Below, in pieces: positions 1 to 11,194 of a stretch of DNA of 64,000 nucleotides. The stretch is taken from contig NZ_CP006587.1 in NCBI RefSeq assembly GCF_000737515.1, positions 4,397,001 to 4,461,000 of the forward strand, written 5' to 3'. The first letter of the stretch is position 1. Every line of letters begins with the position of its first letter. Origin of the DNA: Hymenobacter sp. APR13. Lineage in GTDB: Bacteria; Bacteroidota; Bacteroidia; Cytophagales; Hymenobacteraceae. A program made the position numbers and the translations under genes. Below the pieces are notes generated by a model, which was given only the letters and a program-made list of their open reading frames with translations, had not been told where the DNA came from and made no database searches.

Positions 1-264
1 GATGCCAACGGCAAGCCCCGCCTCGATGTGAAGCACCCCAGCCCCGAACGGCACACCCAACCCCTACTCAGTCTGACAGTGCTGCAGAACCTGCGCTATA
101 ACGCCGAAACCGACCGTTGGGAAGACGGTGAAATCTATGACCCCGAAAACGGCCGCACCTACTCCTGCTACGTGGCCGCAGCCGGCAAAGACCGGCTGGA
201 GGTGAAGGGATACATCGGGTTTTCGCTGATTGGCAAAGCGCATTACTGGCAGCGGGTGAAATAG
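1..264 (+). CDS. DUF2147-type protein, C-terminal part (5' end outside window)
   Basis: The reading frame is open from base 1 (DANGKPRLDV...) to a TAG stop, so the gene begins upstream of the window. Visible motifs are EIYDPENGRTYSCY, then LEVKGYIGFSLIGKAHYWQRV, which match the C-terminal half of the DUF2147 family (G-x-I-Y-D-P-x-N-G-x-x-Y and L-x-V-x-G-Y-I-G). Members are usually small exported proteins of unknown function. A methionine at 28 lies inside the domain and is not a plausible start. The assignment rests on pattern recall, not on a search. Confidence 0.8.
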   Translation, partial: DANGKPRLDVKHPSPERHTQPLLSLTVLQNLRYNAETDRWEDGEIYDPENGRTYSCYVAAAGKDRLEVKGYIGFSLIGKAHYWQRVK

Positions 265-420
265 CGGCGGCCCTGGTTGGCAGGCTGAAGGGTGAACTCC
301 TGGCAGGGTTTGCCCTTTATTTTTTGGACTGAAATTCGCTTTTAGTTGGCCGCTAAAGCGCCACGCTCCTCAAAACCATTTGCGGCGGCGGGTGTTCTTC
401 CCTCATACACCGCTACCATT

Positions 421-1053
421 TTGCTCGATTTTCTTAAACAGTTGTTTTCGCCGGAAGCCGCTTCCAAAACCACGGACTGGCAGCCGCTGCACCGCACCCC
501 GGCGCAGGAGCGCAAACGTGCCCAGTGGTTAGCGCAACAGGTGTATCTGAACTGGGCAGGCCCTTACTTCAAAGCATACCACTATAGCAAAGCCGGCATC
601 ACGGGCCAGCAGTTTCGGGTGCAATTGCTGGAAGAAGCGGGCCGGCAGGGAGCAGTGCTTCTGTATGACCCCAGCATGGGGCCCGGCAATTTCCAGCACT
701 TCTTTGATCTGCTGCGCGACCGGGTACAGGCGCTGGGCTATAACGTGTCGGCGGCCGACCAGCGCACCCTGCACCATGAGCGCTACTCAGAAACCGTAGA
801 AAAGTACTTCCTGAAGCCCCTGCCCAACGACTGCACCGCCACAGGCCGCTGCAACCAGCGCTATGGCAACGTTACGGTGGACCTGGTGCGCGTAAACAAT
901 CAGCCGGGATTTATCCGCTTCGTCAGCAACCCCTACCAGGACACCATTTTCACCCCAGCTCATAGCTTCGATGAACTGATGGCCGCTGTATTGGACATGC
1001 CGCCCGCCCCAGCCGAAGTGCAGGCTCTTATCAAGGAATATTGGAAAGATTAG
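421..1053 (+). CDS. Hypothetical protein (about 210 aa)
   Basis: I do not recognise this family. The protein is soluble-looking, without signal peptide or membrane helix. It has a helical N-terminal half, a central stretch MGPGNFQHFFDLLRDRV, and a Cys pair in NDCTATGRCNQRYGN. No ATG is available near the 5' end. I prefer the TTG at 421 (LLDFLKQLF...) because the 25 codons between it and the alternative TTG at 346 read like non-coding sequence. The gene ends about 80 bases before an M1 peptidase gene on the other strand, with a two-way terminator between them. Confidence 0.6.
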   Translation: MLDFLKQLFSPEAASKTTDWQPLHRTPAQERKRAQWLAQQVYLNWAGPYFKAYHYSKAGITGQQFRVQLLEEAGRQGAVLLYDPSMGPGNFQHFFDLLRDRVQALGYNVSAADQRTLHHERYSETVEKYFLKPLPNDCTATGRCNQRYGNVTVDLVRVNNQPGFIRFVSNPYQDTIFTPAHSFDELMAAVLDMPPAPAEVQALIKEYWKD

Positions 1054-1080
1054 ACGTTCCTTCCTGGCTTCATTGACACA

Positions 1081-1116
1081 AAAAAGCGGCTCACCTAATC
1101 AGGCGAGCCGCTTTTT
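1081..1116. terminator. Bidirectional rho-independent terminator
   Basis: A 12-bp perfect stem (AAAAAGCGGCTC / GAGCCGCTTTTT) with a 12-base loop and T runs on both strands. It sits between two convergent genes and can serve both. Confidence 0.85.
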
Positions 1117-1134
1117 TTGAGGAAGCAACTGTGG

Positions 1135-3132
1135 TTACTCGCGCACAAAGCGGGCTATGGATACGGTACCGGCACTTGAGGTGAGGCGCAGATGATAGAG
1201 CCCGGCCGCCAGGGTGCGGGTATCCAGCTGAGCGTGCTGGGGGTCGACGGTTTGGCGCAGGAGCACGCGGCCGGTGGCATCGGTTACTTCGGCCGTGGCG
1301 CGGGTCGTCAGGTCTGGCAGGCGCAGCGTTTCACGGCAGGGGTTCGGGAACACGCTTAGGCGGGCAGCGCGGGCAGCGGCCGTAGCCAGCACCAGCGTGT
1401 TGTCGCGGGTGGTGGTGCCGGGGCCTTTCAGCAGCCAGCCTTCCACGTCAACATCCACAGAGGACACAACCTTGCTGACCGGCACGGAAAACGACGATAC
1501 AGGCTGCCCCTGGCGCAGGCGGGACACCTGCTCGGTGCCATCGGAGAAGCGGATGGTATAATTCACCTCGGTATCGAAAAACGGCGTTGCCGAGGCCATC
1601 GAAACGGTTTCGGTGGTGCTCAGGTAGAGGCTTTGGCCCACTTGGTTCCAGCGCACATTGAAGGTAGGATAGCCCTGACCGGCATACCACTGGTCGAAGA
1701 AATATTGCAGCGGCCGGCCGGCTTCGGCCTCAAAGATGCGCTGCAAATCGATGGTGCGGGCCGTACTGCCGCTGTAGGTGCTCTGATAGGTGCGCAGGGC
1801 CCGGAAAAACTTCACATCATCGTTGAGCAGATAGCGCAACATATGAATCACGGCGCCGCCCTTCTTGTAGCTCAGGCGCGAGCTGAAAATGCGGCCTACG
1901 TTGGTGGTATCGGCTACTTTGATGCTGCCGCCAGGCTGCTGCCGGGCCGTAGCCTGCGCGCTGTTCATCCAGCTGCGGGCATTGGCTTCGGTGGAAAACC
2001 GCTGCAACGACAGGTACTCGCCGTAGGAAGCAAAGCCCTCGTTCAGCCAGATATCTTCCCATGAGGCGCAGGTTACGTTGTCGCCGAACCACTGGTGAAA
2101 CAGCTCGTGGGCCGTCAGGGTGAAGCTGAAACCGTCCTGGGTGGTCATGGTCTGGTGCTCCATCCCGCCGCCGATGGGTGCCATGCTGTGGCCGTACTTC
2201 TCGCTGGCAAACGGATAGAGGCCTACCAGACTGGAGAAGTTTTCGATGAAGCCCGGCGTACGGTCGATTTCAGCGCGGAAGACGTTCAGTGCCGCCTGGT
2301 TGTAGACGTAGTTGACGATGGGAATGCGCGGACCGCCTACGGGATTGGCATAGTTCACGTACTCGATGTAAGGCGCCACAGCCACCGACACGAGGTAGTA
2401 GTCGATGGGCTTGGCACGGTGCTTCCACTCGTAGCGACTCTTGCCGGTGGGCAGCGCCGTTACGCGCTCCAGCACGCCGTTGGAACCCACTTTGTTGATG
2501 TTGCTGGTGGTCACCCATACGTCCAGCGAGTCAGCCTTGTCGGTCAGTACCTGCTTGCAGGGCCACCATTCGTGGGCCGAAAACGGCTCCGACAGGCTCC
2601 ACGTCACGTTCACACCGTAGGTACCCTGAAACTGCGTGTTCAGGGCGTTGCCGATGGCGGCGCTGTTGCCATTGGGGGCCGTGCCGCGGTAATATACCAA
2701 GGTGTTGAAAAGCGTATTGGCCGGCACGGCCTGGGGCAGGAGTACCGTCACGTCGGAGCCGGCCCGGCGGATTCCGTTGGCCCGGCGCCCGTTTACCACC
2801 ACCGAGTCGATGGTGAAGGTCTGGTACAGCTCAAACGCCACCGAGTCGAGCGGCTGGGCGAGGGTACGGGCCAGCATGCGCACGTTGCCCCCGACGTTGC
2901 GTGAGTTGTTTTCCAGGGCAATATCGAGCTTGTAATACTTCACATCGTAGCGGTCCATCTTGCGGCGGTGCGTTACGGTGGTGGCGGGGCCGCGCAAGGC
3001 CGTGCGGGTGTGGGCCTGGCTGCACAGCAGGGCGGCATCGTCGGGGGCTAGCCGGGCGGCCTCCGGGGATTGGGCCTGCAGACTCGGAGCCAGCAAAAGC
3101 AGCCCCGTCAGGAAAGAGTAGAAACGCAGCAT
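1135..3132 (-). CDS. Secreted M1 family aminopeptidase with T9SS sorting domain
   Basis: A zinc aminopeptidase that removes N-terminal residues from peptides outside the cell. The 665-aa protein starts with a Sec signal (MLRFYSFLTGLLLLAP...LQAQ). The exopeptidase motif appears as GGMEH near residue 325, the zinc site as HELFHQWFGD near 345, and the third ligand Glu in NEGFASYGE near 365. Some 75 C-terminal residues (SVFPNPCRETLRLP ... GLYHLRL) form a typical type A T9SS sorting domain, so the enzyme is probably exported through the type IX system. It is shorter than cytosolic PepN because it lacks the C-terminal helical domain. Divergent from the adhesin-like gene at 3283. Confidence 0.93.
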   Translation of the reverse strand: MLRFYSFLTGLLLLAPSLQAQSPEAARLAPDDAALLCSQAHTRTALRGPATTVTHRRKMDRYDVKYYKLDIALENNSRNVGGNVRMLARTLAQPLDSVAFELYQTFTIDSVVVNGRRANGIRRAGSDVTVLLPQAVPANTLFNTLVYYRGTAPNGNSAAIGNALNTQFQGTYGVNVTWSLSEPFSAHEWWPCKQVLTDKADSLDVWVTTSNINKVGSNGVLERVTALPTGKSRYEWKHRAKPIDYYLVSVAVAPYIEYVNYANPVGGPRIPIVNYVYNQAALNVFRAEIDRTPGFIENFSSLVGLYPFASEKYGHSMAPIGGGMEHQTMTTQDGFSFTLTAHELFHQWFGDNVTCASWEDIWLNEGFASYGEYLSLQRFSTEANARSWMNSAQATARQQPGGSIKVADTTNVGRIFSSRLSYKKGGAVIHMLRYLLNDDVKFFRALRTYQSTYSGSTARTIDLQRIFEAEAGRPLQYFFDQWYAGQGYPTFNVRWNQVGQSLYLSTTETVSMASATPFFDTEVNYTIRFSDGTEQVSRLRQGQPVSSFSVPVSKVVSSVDVDVEGWLLKGPGTTTRDNTLVLATAAARAARLSVFPNPCRETLRLPDLTTRATAEVTDATGRVLLRQTVDPQHAQLDTRTLAAGLYHLRLTSSAGTVSIARFVRE

Positions 3133-3282
3133 GAAAACCTAAGTGAGTGAAAAAAGAAGAGTGGAGAATATAGCTCCCAAGATACATAGCCTGACCCAGA
3201 CAACTGTAGCCGTCCCGGTGGAGGTTCCGGCGCAAGGTCGTATCTTCGAAAAGGTATCTGTGTTATTCATCCGGCCTTCTTT

Positions 3283-5550
3283 ATGCACCCTCGTCTACCC
3301 TCCTTTTTCGGGCCCGCCGGCCCAATCTACCGCCTGCTGCTGGCCCTGCTGCTGCTGCTAGGGCTGCCGGCCCGCGCCACGCACATAGTAGGCGGCGAGA
3401 TGGACTTGCAATACCTGCAGAATGCCACCTACCAGCTCACGCTCAACCTGTATTTCGATGCCATAAATGGCAGCTCCGGCGCCCTCGACAACGATCTGAC
3501 CGTCAGCATTTTTGAAAAGGGCACTGACCGACGCATGCAGAACCTGACGCTGCCGCTGGGCGCCAACACCCTAGTCAACTACACCAGCCCGGCTTGCGCG
3601 CTGCCAACCTCCCTGGTGACGCGCAAACTTGTGTATTCGGGACGACTGGAGCTGCCGGCCAACATCTACACCAACCCCGCCGGTTACTACGCGGCCGTGG
3701 AGCGCTGCTGCCGCAACAGCGGCATCCGCAACATCCAGGATCCGGCCGATGCCGGCCAGACCTTCTATCTGGAGTTTCCGCCGGTGGTGCGCAACGGCCA
3801 GCCCTTCCGCGACTCCACCCCCCGTATCTTCCCGCCACTGGGTGATTATGCCTGCCTCGGCGAGCTGTTCTACTACGACTTCGGGGGGCAGGATGCCGAC
3901 AACGACTCGCTGGTATATGAGCTGGCCACGCCCCTGAACGGGCACTCCACCCCCGGCCTGCCCAAGCCGCCCGCAGCCGATCCGCAACCCTACCAGCCGG
4001 TGCGCTGGAGCCCCGGCCTGAGCGCGCTCAACCAGATTCCCGGCACTCCTACCCTCACCATCAACCGCCAGACCGGACGCCTGCAGGTGCGCCCCACCGA
4101 TGAGGGCCTGTTTGTGTTCGGCATCCGGTGCTCGGAATACCGGCGGGGCGTGAAGATTGGCGAGGCCCGCCGCGACTTTCAGCTCAAAGTTATCCGGTGC
4201 TCCCAAAATGCCGCTCCCACCATGCGCGTGACGATGCCCAGCGGCACGGGCACCTTCCGGCCGGGCCGCGACACACTACGCCTGCGCCCGGGCTTCAGCC
4301 GCTGCCTAACCCTGAAGGTATCCGACCCCGATTCGCCGTCGCGCCTCACCATGTCGTTGCGGCCCGTGAACTTCACGGCCGGGCAGCTGCCCACCATCAG
4401 CACCACCCAGGGCACGGTACGCAGCCCCGGCGCGCCCGACACGCTGGTGTCGCAGCTGTGCTTTCCGGCCTGCTTCAACACGCGCGGCCAAGTGTATCTG
4501 TTGGATTTGGTGGTGGCCGACAACGGCTGCAGCCTGCCCAAACGAGACACTGTGCGGCTGGCCTTCACAGCCATTCCCGACCCCAACGCACCGCCCACAA
4601 TCAGCAGCACGGCGGCCCTGCCGCTGCGCGCCCGCATCGGCGACCTGATAACCTTCGACGTGACAGGCCTGGACCCTGACAGCGACCCACTCACGCTCAG
4701 CATGGCTGGCCGCGGCTTTTCGCCTGCCGACCTGGGCATCACCTTTGTGCAGCAAGCCAGCGGCAACCGGCTGCAGGGCCGGTTTACGTGGCGCGTGGAC
4801 TGCCGGGCCGCGGCCCGCACCTCTTATGAGTTTGACTTTACGGCCAGCGCTGGCCCCTGCTCCGAGCCTACGGCTGTCGGGCTGCGTATTCCTATCCAGA
4901 TAGACTATATCAATACGCCGCCGGTGCTGGTGTCCAGCCTGCCCGTTCCCGGCGCAACCGGCCCCATTGATGCGCCGGTGCGGGTGCGGCGCCTGATTGG
5001 GAATGCCTATGAGGCCACTTTCACGGGCACCGACGCCGACACCGACCCGCTGGTGCTGTCGGCCACCGGCAACGGGTTCGACTTGGCAGCAGCGGGTATG
5101 AGCTTCCGGCCGCAGAACGGCAACGGCCGCGCCACCGCCACCTTCCGCTGGGACCCCAACTGCACCGGCCTCAAGCTGCCCGACGGGGCGCTGGAAGTCA
5201 CGTTCCGGCTACAGGAATCCACCTGCCACCCCGAGCCCCGCTCCCGCGTGGTACGCTTCGAGCTGATCAACCCGGACACTGTGGCCTTCACGCCGCCCAA
5301 CATCTTCACGCCTAACAACGACCCCAACCACCTCAACGAGTTCTTTCAGCTGGAAAATCTGCCGCCCGACTTCTGTGACTCCCGCTTCGCCGATATCAAG
5401 ATTTTCTCGCGCTGGGGCAACCTGGTCTACCGCAGCACCAACCGCAACTTCCGCTGGGACGGCGGCCAGCTGGCGCCCGGCACCTACTTCTACCTCATCG
5501 AATTCACCGACGGCCGCAAGTTCAAAGGCCCCGTCACGCTGGCGCGGTAA
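3283..5550 (+). CDS. Gliding-motility-associated (CHU_C) C-terminal domain surface protein
   Basis: A 755-aa exported protein. A hydrophobic signal (LLLALLLLLGLPARA) is followed by THIVGGEM, a start to the mature chain often seen in Bacteroidota surface proteins. The middle consists of beta-rich repeats with cadherin-like DxDxDPL motifs (DPDSDPLTLS near 465, DADTDPLVLS near 585). The last 90 residues (PPNIFTPNND...WGNLVYRS...GTYFYLIEF) are a CHU_C / type B T9SS sorting domain. A role in surface adhesion or as a secreted scaffold is inferred. No catalytic motif is visible. The stop codon abuts the left arm of a long inverted repeat. Confidence 0.88.
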   Translation: MHPRLPSFFGPAGPIYRLLLALLLLLGLPARATHIVGGEMDLQYLQNATYQLTLNLYFDAINGSSGALDNDLTVSIFEKGTDRRMQNLTLPLGANTLVNYTSPACALPTSLVTRKLVYSGRLELPANIYTNPAGYYAAVERCCRNSGIRNIQDPADAGQTFYLEFPPVVRNGQPFRDSTPRIFPPLGDYACLGELFYYDFGGQDADNDSLVYELATPLNGHSTPGLPKPPAADPQPYQPVRWSPGLSALNQIPGTPTLTINRQTGRLQVRPTDEGLFVFGIRCSEYRRGVKIGEARRDFQLKVIRCSQNAAPTMRVTMPSGTGTFRPGRDTLRLRPGFSRCLTLKVSDPDSPSRLTMSLRPVNFTAGQLPTISTTQGTVRSPGAPDTLVSQLCFPACFNTRGQVYLLDLVVADNGCSLPKRDTVRLAFTAIPDPNAPPTISSTAALPLRARIGDLITFDVTGLDPDSDPLTLSMAGRGFSPADLGITFVQQASGNRLQGRFTWRVDCRAAARTSYEFDFTASAGPCSEPTAVGLRIPIQIDYINTPPVLVSSLPVPGATGPIDAPVRVRRLIGNAYEATFTGTDADTDPLVLSATGNGFDLAAAGMSFRPQNGNGRATATFRWDPNCTGLKLPDGALEVTFRLQESTCHPEPRSRVVRFELINPDTVAFTPPNIFTPNNDPNHLNEFFQLENLPPDFCDSRFADIKIFSRWGNLVYRSTNRNFRWDGGQLAPGTYFYLIEFTDGRKFKGPVTLAR

Positions 5551-5732
5551 GTGTTTTTTCAGGTGATGAGGGGAATGGTGAATCGTGATGAGGTGGCAGG
5601 TGACAGGTCACAAGCAAAGGAGGGTATGAAGTAAAAGATGTGCGTGTGCCATCCCAGTTACTTCATACCCTCTTTACTTTATTACCTGTCACCTGTCACC
5701 TCATCACCTAATCACCATTCACCTGAAAACAC
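5551..5732. repeat. Long inverted repeat filling a convergent gene junction
   Basis: Arms at about 5551-5634 and 5656-5732 are imperfect reverse complements (GTGTTTT..CAGGTGA at one end, TCACCTGAAAACAC at the other). They are built from GGTGATGAGG / GGTGAATGGTGAT-like words and meet around GAGGGTATGAAGTAA / TTACTTCATACCCTC. The element starts right after the TAA of the upstream gene and ends at the base before the stop of the opposing gene. A shorter relative with the same words lies at 36241-36328. Confidence 0.85.
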
Positions 5733-6377
5733 TTAATACATAAACACGAACACCACGAACAGCAGCACCCAGAGTGCGTCGATGAAGTGCCAGTAGATGC
5801 CCAGCATCCGGAGCTGCAGGCGGCGGTAGGGGTTGCGGATGAACACCAGGCTGCGTACGGCGTCGCGGGAGGCGTGCACGGTGCGCAGCAGCAGCGCCAG
5901 CAGAAACAGCATGCCGCCCAGCAGGTGCAGCACGTGCAGCGCCGAAATCAGGTAGACGTAGGTGCCGCTGGCTTTGCCCTCAAAAAACACGCCCTGCAGC
6001 ATCAGCTCGCGCCAGCCCAGCACCTGCAGCCCCGCGAAGATGCTGCCCAGCAGCAGCGTGGCCCCGAGGCAGCGCGCCAGTCCGTTCACATCGTCGGCGC
6101 GGTAGAGGCGCGGGGCCTGTGCCACCACGTAGCTGCTCAGCAGCAGCACGATGGTGCTGATGGAAAAAAACTTGGGAAACTGCTGAATTCCGGCTGGCAG
6201 CTGGGTGGCCGAGCGGGTGCTGATGTAGGCGCCCGTCAGGAACAGGAACAGCACGCCTATGCCCACCAAACCCAGGTACAGCATCATCTGTAGCGGCGGC
6301 ACCCGCTCCATGCGTTGGAAGGAGGTGGCCGGCTGGTTGGCGCCCACCTTGTCTTTACGTTCTTTGTCGGAGTTCAT
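5733..6377 (-). CDS. Cytochrome c oxidase subunit III family protein
   Basis: A membrane protein with five predicted helices, matching heme-copper oxidase subunit III. Features include the first helix YLGLVGIGVLFLFLTGAYI, FAGLQVLGWREL, ALHVLHLLGGMLFL with the conserved HxxHxxxG pattern, and a final IYWHFIDALWVLLFVVFVF, which is the signature C-terminal helix. The start is set at 6377 (MNSDKERKDK); 15 proline-rich codons upstream look non-coding. No subunit I or II gene is next to it, so it is a stand-alone member, which is common in Bacteroidota. It would sit in the inner membrane with a terminal oxidase. Confidence 0.88.
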   Translation of the reverse strand: MNSDKERKDKVGANQPATSFQRMERVPPLQMMLYLGLVGIGVLFLFLTGAYISTRSATQLPAGIQQFPKFFSISTIVLLLSSYVVAQAPRLYRADDVNGLARCLGATLLLGSIFAGLQVLGWRELMLQGVFFEGKASGTYVYLISALHVLHLLGGMLFLLALLLRTVHASRDAVRSLVFIRNPYRRLQLRMLGIYWHFIDALWVLLFVVFVFMY

Positions 6378-6520
6378 GCGCGGCAGCGGAAGTGGCAATG
6401 GTTGTAGGGCAAACCATTCCAACCGCCTTTAGTTCCGGTATAATGGCGCTGCCCAGGCTTTCAGCCTTCTTCCAAGATACGTAAAACCCCCACTCTCCGA
6501 CAAGCAGGATTCGGGGTATT

Positions 6521-6627
6521 TTAGGGCTCAGGGCATAGGACTTACAACATGGGGCATAGGGCTTAGGCAGTTCATTTAGCTGGACGACCCAGGCCCCAGG
6601 CCCTAAGTCCTATGCCCTAAGCCCTAA
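6521..6627. repeat. Inverted repeat, GGGCATAGG/CCTATGCCC family
   Basis: The left arm (6521-6570) contains TTAGGGCTCAGGGCATAGGA. The right arm (6589-6627) contains TCCTATGCCCTAAGCCCTAA. Words of the type GGGC(A/T)TAGG recur several times. The right arm overlaps the end of the minus-strand gene and supplies its TAG stop codon (from GTTAGGGC). Confidence 0.85.
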
Positions 6628-7200
6628 CTTTTAAAGAATGACCCGATTTTGCCCAGCACGGCGTTGAGCGTGATTTTGGGGCTGCGGCCTGTGCCGAACG
6701 TGACGTAGGTTTTGCCTGCTACCCGCAGATCCAGCACCAGGCCCAGGCGCAGGGCCAGGTCGTTGAGCTGCTGCAGCGGGTCGGGGGCGTTTTTGGGTTT
6801 GGGCGGCGCGTTGGGGTCTTTGGGCGGGCCGCTGGTGAGCTTGTCGAGCACCCGTTGGCTGGGCACGTTGATAATCAGGTAGGTACCCGAAGCCGCTACC
6901 TGCACGTCGTCGCCATCCAGCGAAATCACCAGCTGCGCCTCTATTTCGAGGCCGCTAGCCAACGGACGAGGGCGTAGCGGGTGGCAGGGCGGCCTCGGCC
7001 GGCTTTTCGCCGCGCGTGCGAATGCGCAACGAGCCATTGAGGCGCCAGGTGGCAGCCGGCGCGGCGGGGTTCTGGGGGTTGGGGACCTGCAGCTCCATCT
7101 GGTCGAAGGCCAGGGCCAGCTCTACGCCGCCCGAGAGTTTGGACAGCAGCGAAGCGGCCGTATCGGCCCAGGAAGCGGGTTGTTGCGAAGAATCGGGCAT
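6624..7200 (-). pseudogene. Hypothetical protein interrupted by a frameshift
   Basis: Two overlapping minus-strand frames look like halves of one about 190-aa protein. The N-terminal part starts at 7200 (MPDSSQQPASWADTAASLL) and reads QMELQVPNPQNPAAPAATWRL before a TAG at 6955. The C-terminal part continues one base out of frame with SGLEIEAQLVISLDGDDVQ and ends FFKS at 6624. No good start exists for the second half, and its upstream reading (Arg/Pro-rich) looks non-coding. One extra base near 6957-6965 would explain the break; sequencing error, real mutation or programmed shift cannot be told apart here. Family not recognised. Confidence 0.65.
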
Positions 7201-7425
7201 GAGAAAGGGTGGTTAGGGGAAGTAGCGGCGCACACGGGCCAGTTCTGCCGGAAAAACGGCGCGGCGGCCCGCAAGTTACATGCCCCTGCCGGATTCGGGG
7301 ATATGGCGCAGCAGACAGGCAAACACTCTGGCCGCACTTTTGCGTAGGCAGCATGGGCCCTGGCAATCAAAATATGCCGGATTGCGTATGTTGGCCCATT
7401 CCATCCTTTGTTGTTCTGCTGGCTT

Positions 7426-8244
7426 ATGCCCTTTTCCTCTTTCCGTTCGCTGCTGCTGCTGCCCGCGCTGGCCGCTGCCGCCTCTTCCGTTTCCGCCCAG
7501 ACTCCCGACGCTCCCGCCTCTGGCCCCGGCCAGCCATTCGGCCTTGCCGATAACATGGAGCTTGTGTACCGCGTCCTCGATGCCGGCGGCAAGCCAGTGG
7601 GCGAAGTGCGCCAGCGGGTGGTGGATCTGAAAACCGGGGAGCGGGAGGAAGGCAAAAAAAGCAAGGTAGCCGAGAACACCATGCTGCTCAAAAGCGGCTA
7701 CTACGCCCGCAAAAACACGCTGGACCGCATCCAGGACCTCACCTTCCGGGCCCGCCGCGACACCAGCTTCACCGACGGCATGGGCGAGCTAAACAACGAC
7801 GCCCTGCGCTCCTTCCGCGACCGGAAGCTGGCCTATAGCATCGCGCCGCTGGCCTGGCCCAACCAGCCCACCGTGGGCACCGAGCTGCCCGCCGGCGGCG
7901 TCAGCATCCAGGTCAGCAGCTCGGTGGTGAGCATTGCCACCGTCAGCACCATGCTGCAGAAGCGGCGCGTGGTGAGCGGGCCCACGGCCCTCACCACGCC
8001 GGCCGGCACATTTCAGGTTTACAAGGTGGAGGCCGAGCGCGAGGAAGCCACCATTCCGCGCCCCGACATGGCCATGCGCAGCAGCACCAAGCAGATTGAT
8101 TTCTACGCCCCCGGCGTGGGCATCGTGCGCACCGAGCGCTACACCAAAACCGGCAAGCTCAGCGAAGTGCGCGAGCTGACCTCGCGCACGGCCGCCACCA
8201 CCCAGACCTACGACAAGGTGAAGGTCAAGACAAAAAAGTCGTAA
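7426..8244 (+). CDS. Secreted hypothetical protein (TapB/DUF3108-like)
   Basis: A 272-aa protein with signal peptide MPFSSFRSLLLLPALAAAASSVSA, so the start is put at this ATG and not at the TTG at 7408. The mature chain is beta-rich with a pattern seen in DUF3108/TapB-like periplasmic proteins: MELVYRVLDAGGKPVGEV near the N terminus, a central SVVSIATVST, and TPAGTFQVYKVEAE followed by IDFYAPGVGIVRTERY. These proteins are thought to sit in the periplasm, but their role is unknown. The DUF4920 lipoprotein gene follows after 34 bases, so the two may be co-transcribed. Confidence 0.7.
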   Translation: MPFSSFRSLLLLPALAAAASSVSAQTPDAPASGPGQPFGLADNMELVYRVLDAGGKPVGEVRQRVVDLKTGEREEGKKSKVAENTMLLKSGYYARKNTLDRIQDLTFRARRDTSFTDGMGELNNDALRSFRDRKLAYSIAPLAWPNQPTVGTELPAGGVSIQVSSSVVSIATVSTMLQKRRVVSGPTALTTPAGTFQVYKVEAEREEATIPRPDMAMRSSTKQIDFYAPGVGIVRTERYTKTGKLSEVRELTSRTAATTQTYDKVKVKTKKS

Positions 8245-8278
8245 TTTCCGGGCCGAGACCTTATCCTCGCCCATCCCC

Positions 8279-8797
8279 ATGACCATCAAGCAATTCAGCC
8301 TGGCCGCCTCCCTCCTGGCGCTGGCCGCCTGCCAGACCACTCCCGCCACCGAAACGGCCGCTACCACCGCTGCCCCGGCTACTGCGGTGGCCCTCACCGG
8401 CAAGACCTACGGCGCGGCCGTCACGGCCGAGGGCGCCAAACCGCTTTCGGAGCTGAAGCAGGTGCTGGGTACCCAGGACTCGGCCCAGGTGAAGCTGATT
8501 GGCAAAGCCGACGCCGTATGCCAGGCCAAGGGCTGCTGGCTGACCATGAAAACGCCCGAAGGCCAGGAAATGCGGGTGCGGTTCAAAGACTACGCCTTCT
8601 TCGTGCCCAAAGACATCAGCGGCAAAACGGTGGTGATAAACGGCTGGGCGCACCGCGAGGTAGTGCCCGTGTCGGACCTGCAGCACTACGCCAAGGATGC
8701 CGGCAAGTCGGAACAGGAAGTAGCCGCCATTACCACGCCCGAGGAGCAGCTCAACTTCGAGGCCGACGGCGTGCTGGTAGCCGACAACACGCTGTAG
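8279..8797 (+). CDS. DUF4920 domain lipoprotein
   Basis: A 172-aa protein with a lipobox (LLALAAC, Cys about 18) and an Ala/Thr-rich linker. The DUF4920 domain follows: GKTYGAAV, IGKADAVCQAKGCWLTM with two conserved cysteines, VRFKDYAFFVPKD, GWAHREVVPVSDLQHYAKDAG. The Cys-x4-Cys-W motif is a family hallmark and hints at metal or redox binding, which is an inference. It follows the TapB-like gene closely and is followed by a terminator. Confidence 0.85.
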   Translation: MTIKQFSLAASLLALAACQTTPATETAATTAAPATAVALTGKTYGAAVTAEGAKPLSELKQVLGTQDSAQVKLIGKADAVCQAKGCWLTMKTPEGQEMRVRFKDYAFFVPKDISGKTVVINGWAHREVVPVSDLQHYAKDAGKSEQEVAAITTPEEQLNFEADGVLVADNTL

Positions 8798-8842
8798 CAT
8801 AGGTTTGCGGCTGGTCCGCGCAACCGTCTGTTTTCAGGTACT

Positions 8843-8880
8843 AGAAAGCCCGTCTGATTGATTTCAGGCGGGCTTTTTCT
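8843..8880 (+). terminator. Rho-independent terminator
   Basis: Stem AGAAAGCCCG-T-CTGA / TCAG-G-CGGGCTTTTTCT with a short loop and T run, after the DUF4920 gene and about 100 bases before ligA. Confidence 0.75.
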
Positions 8881-8897
8881 GTTCCAAATACCCATAA

Positions 8898-11123
<2,226 letters not shown>

Positions 11124-11194
11124 TCCCGTCGCAATTACGTTTACAGGTGGGGAAGCTTGCCCGCCTGTCCTTTCACGAAATCTTTTTCCTGCTT

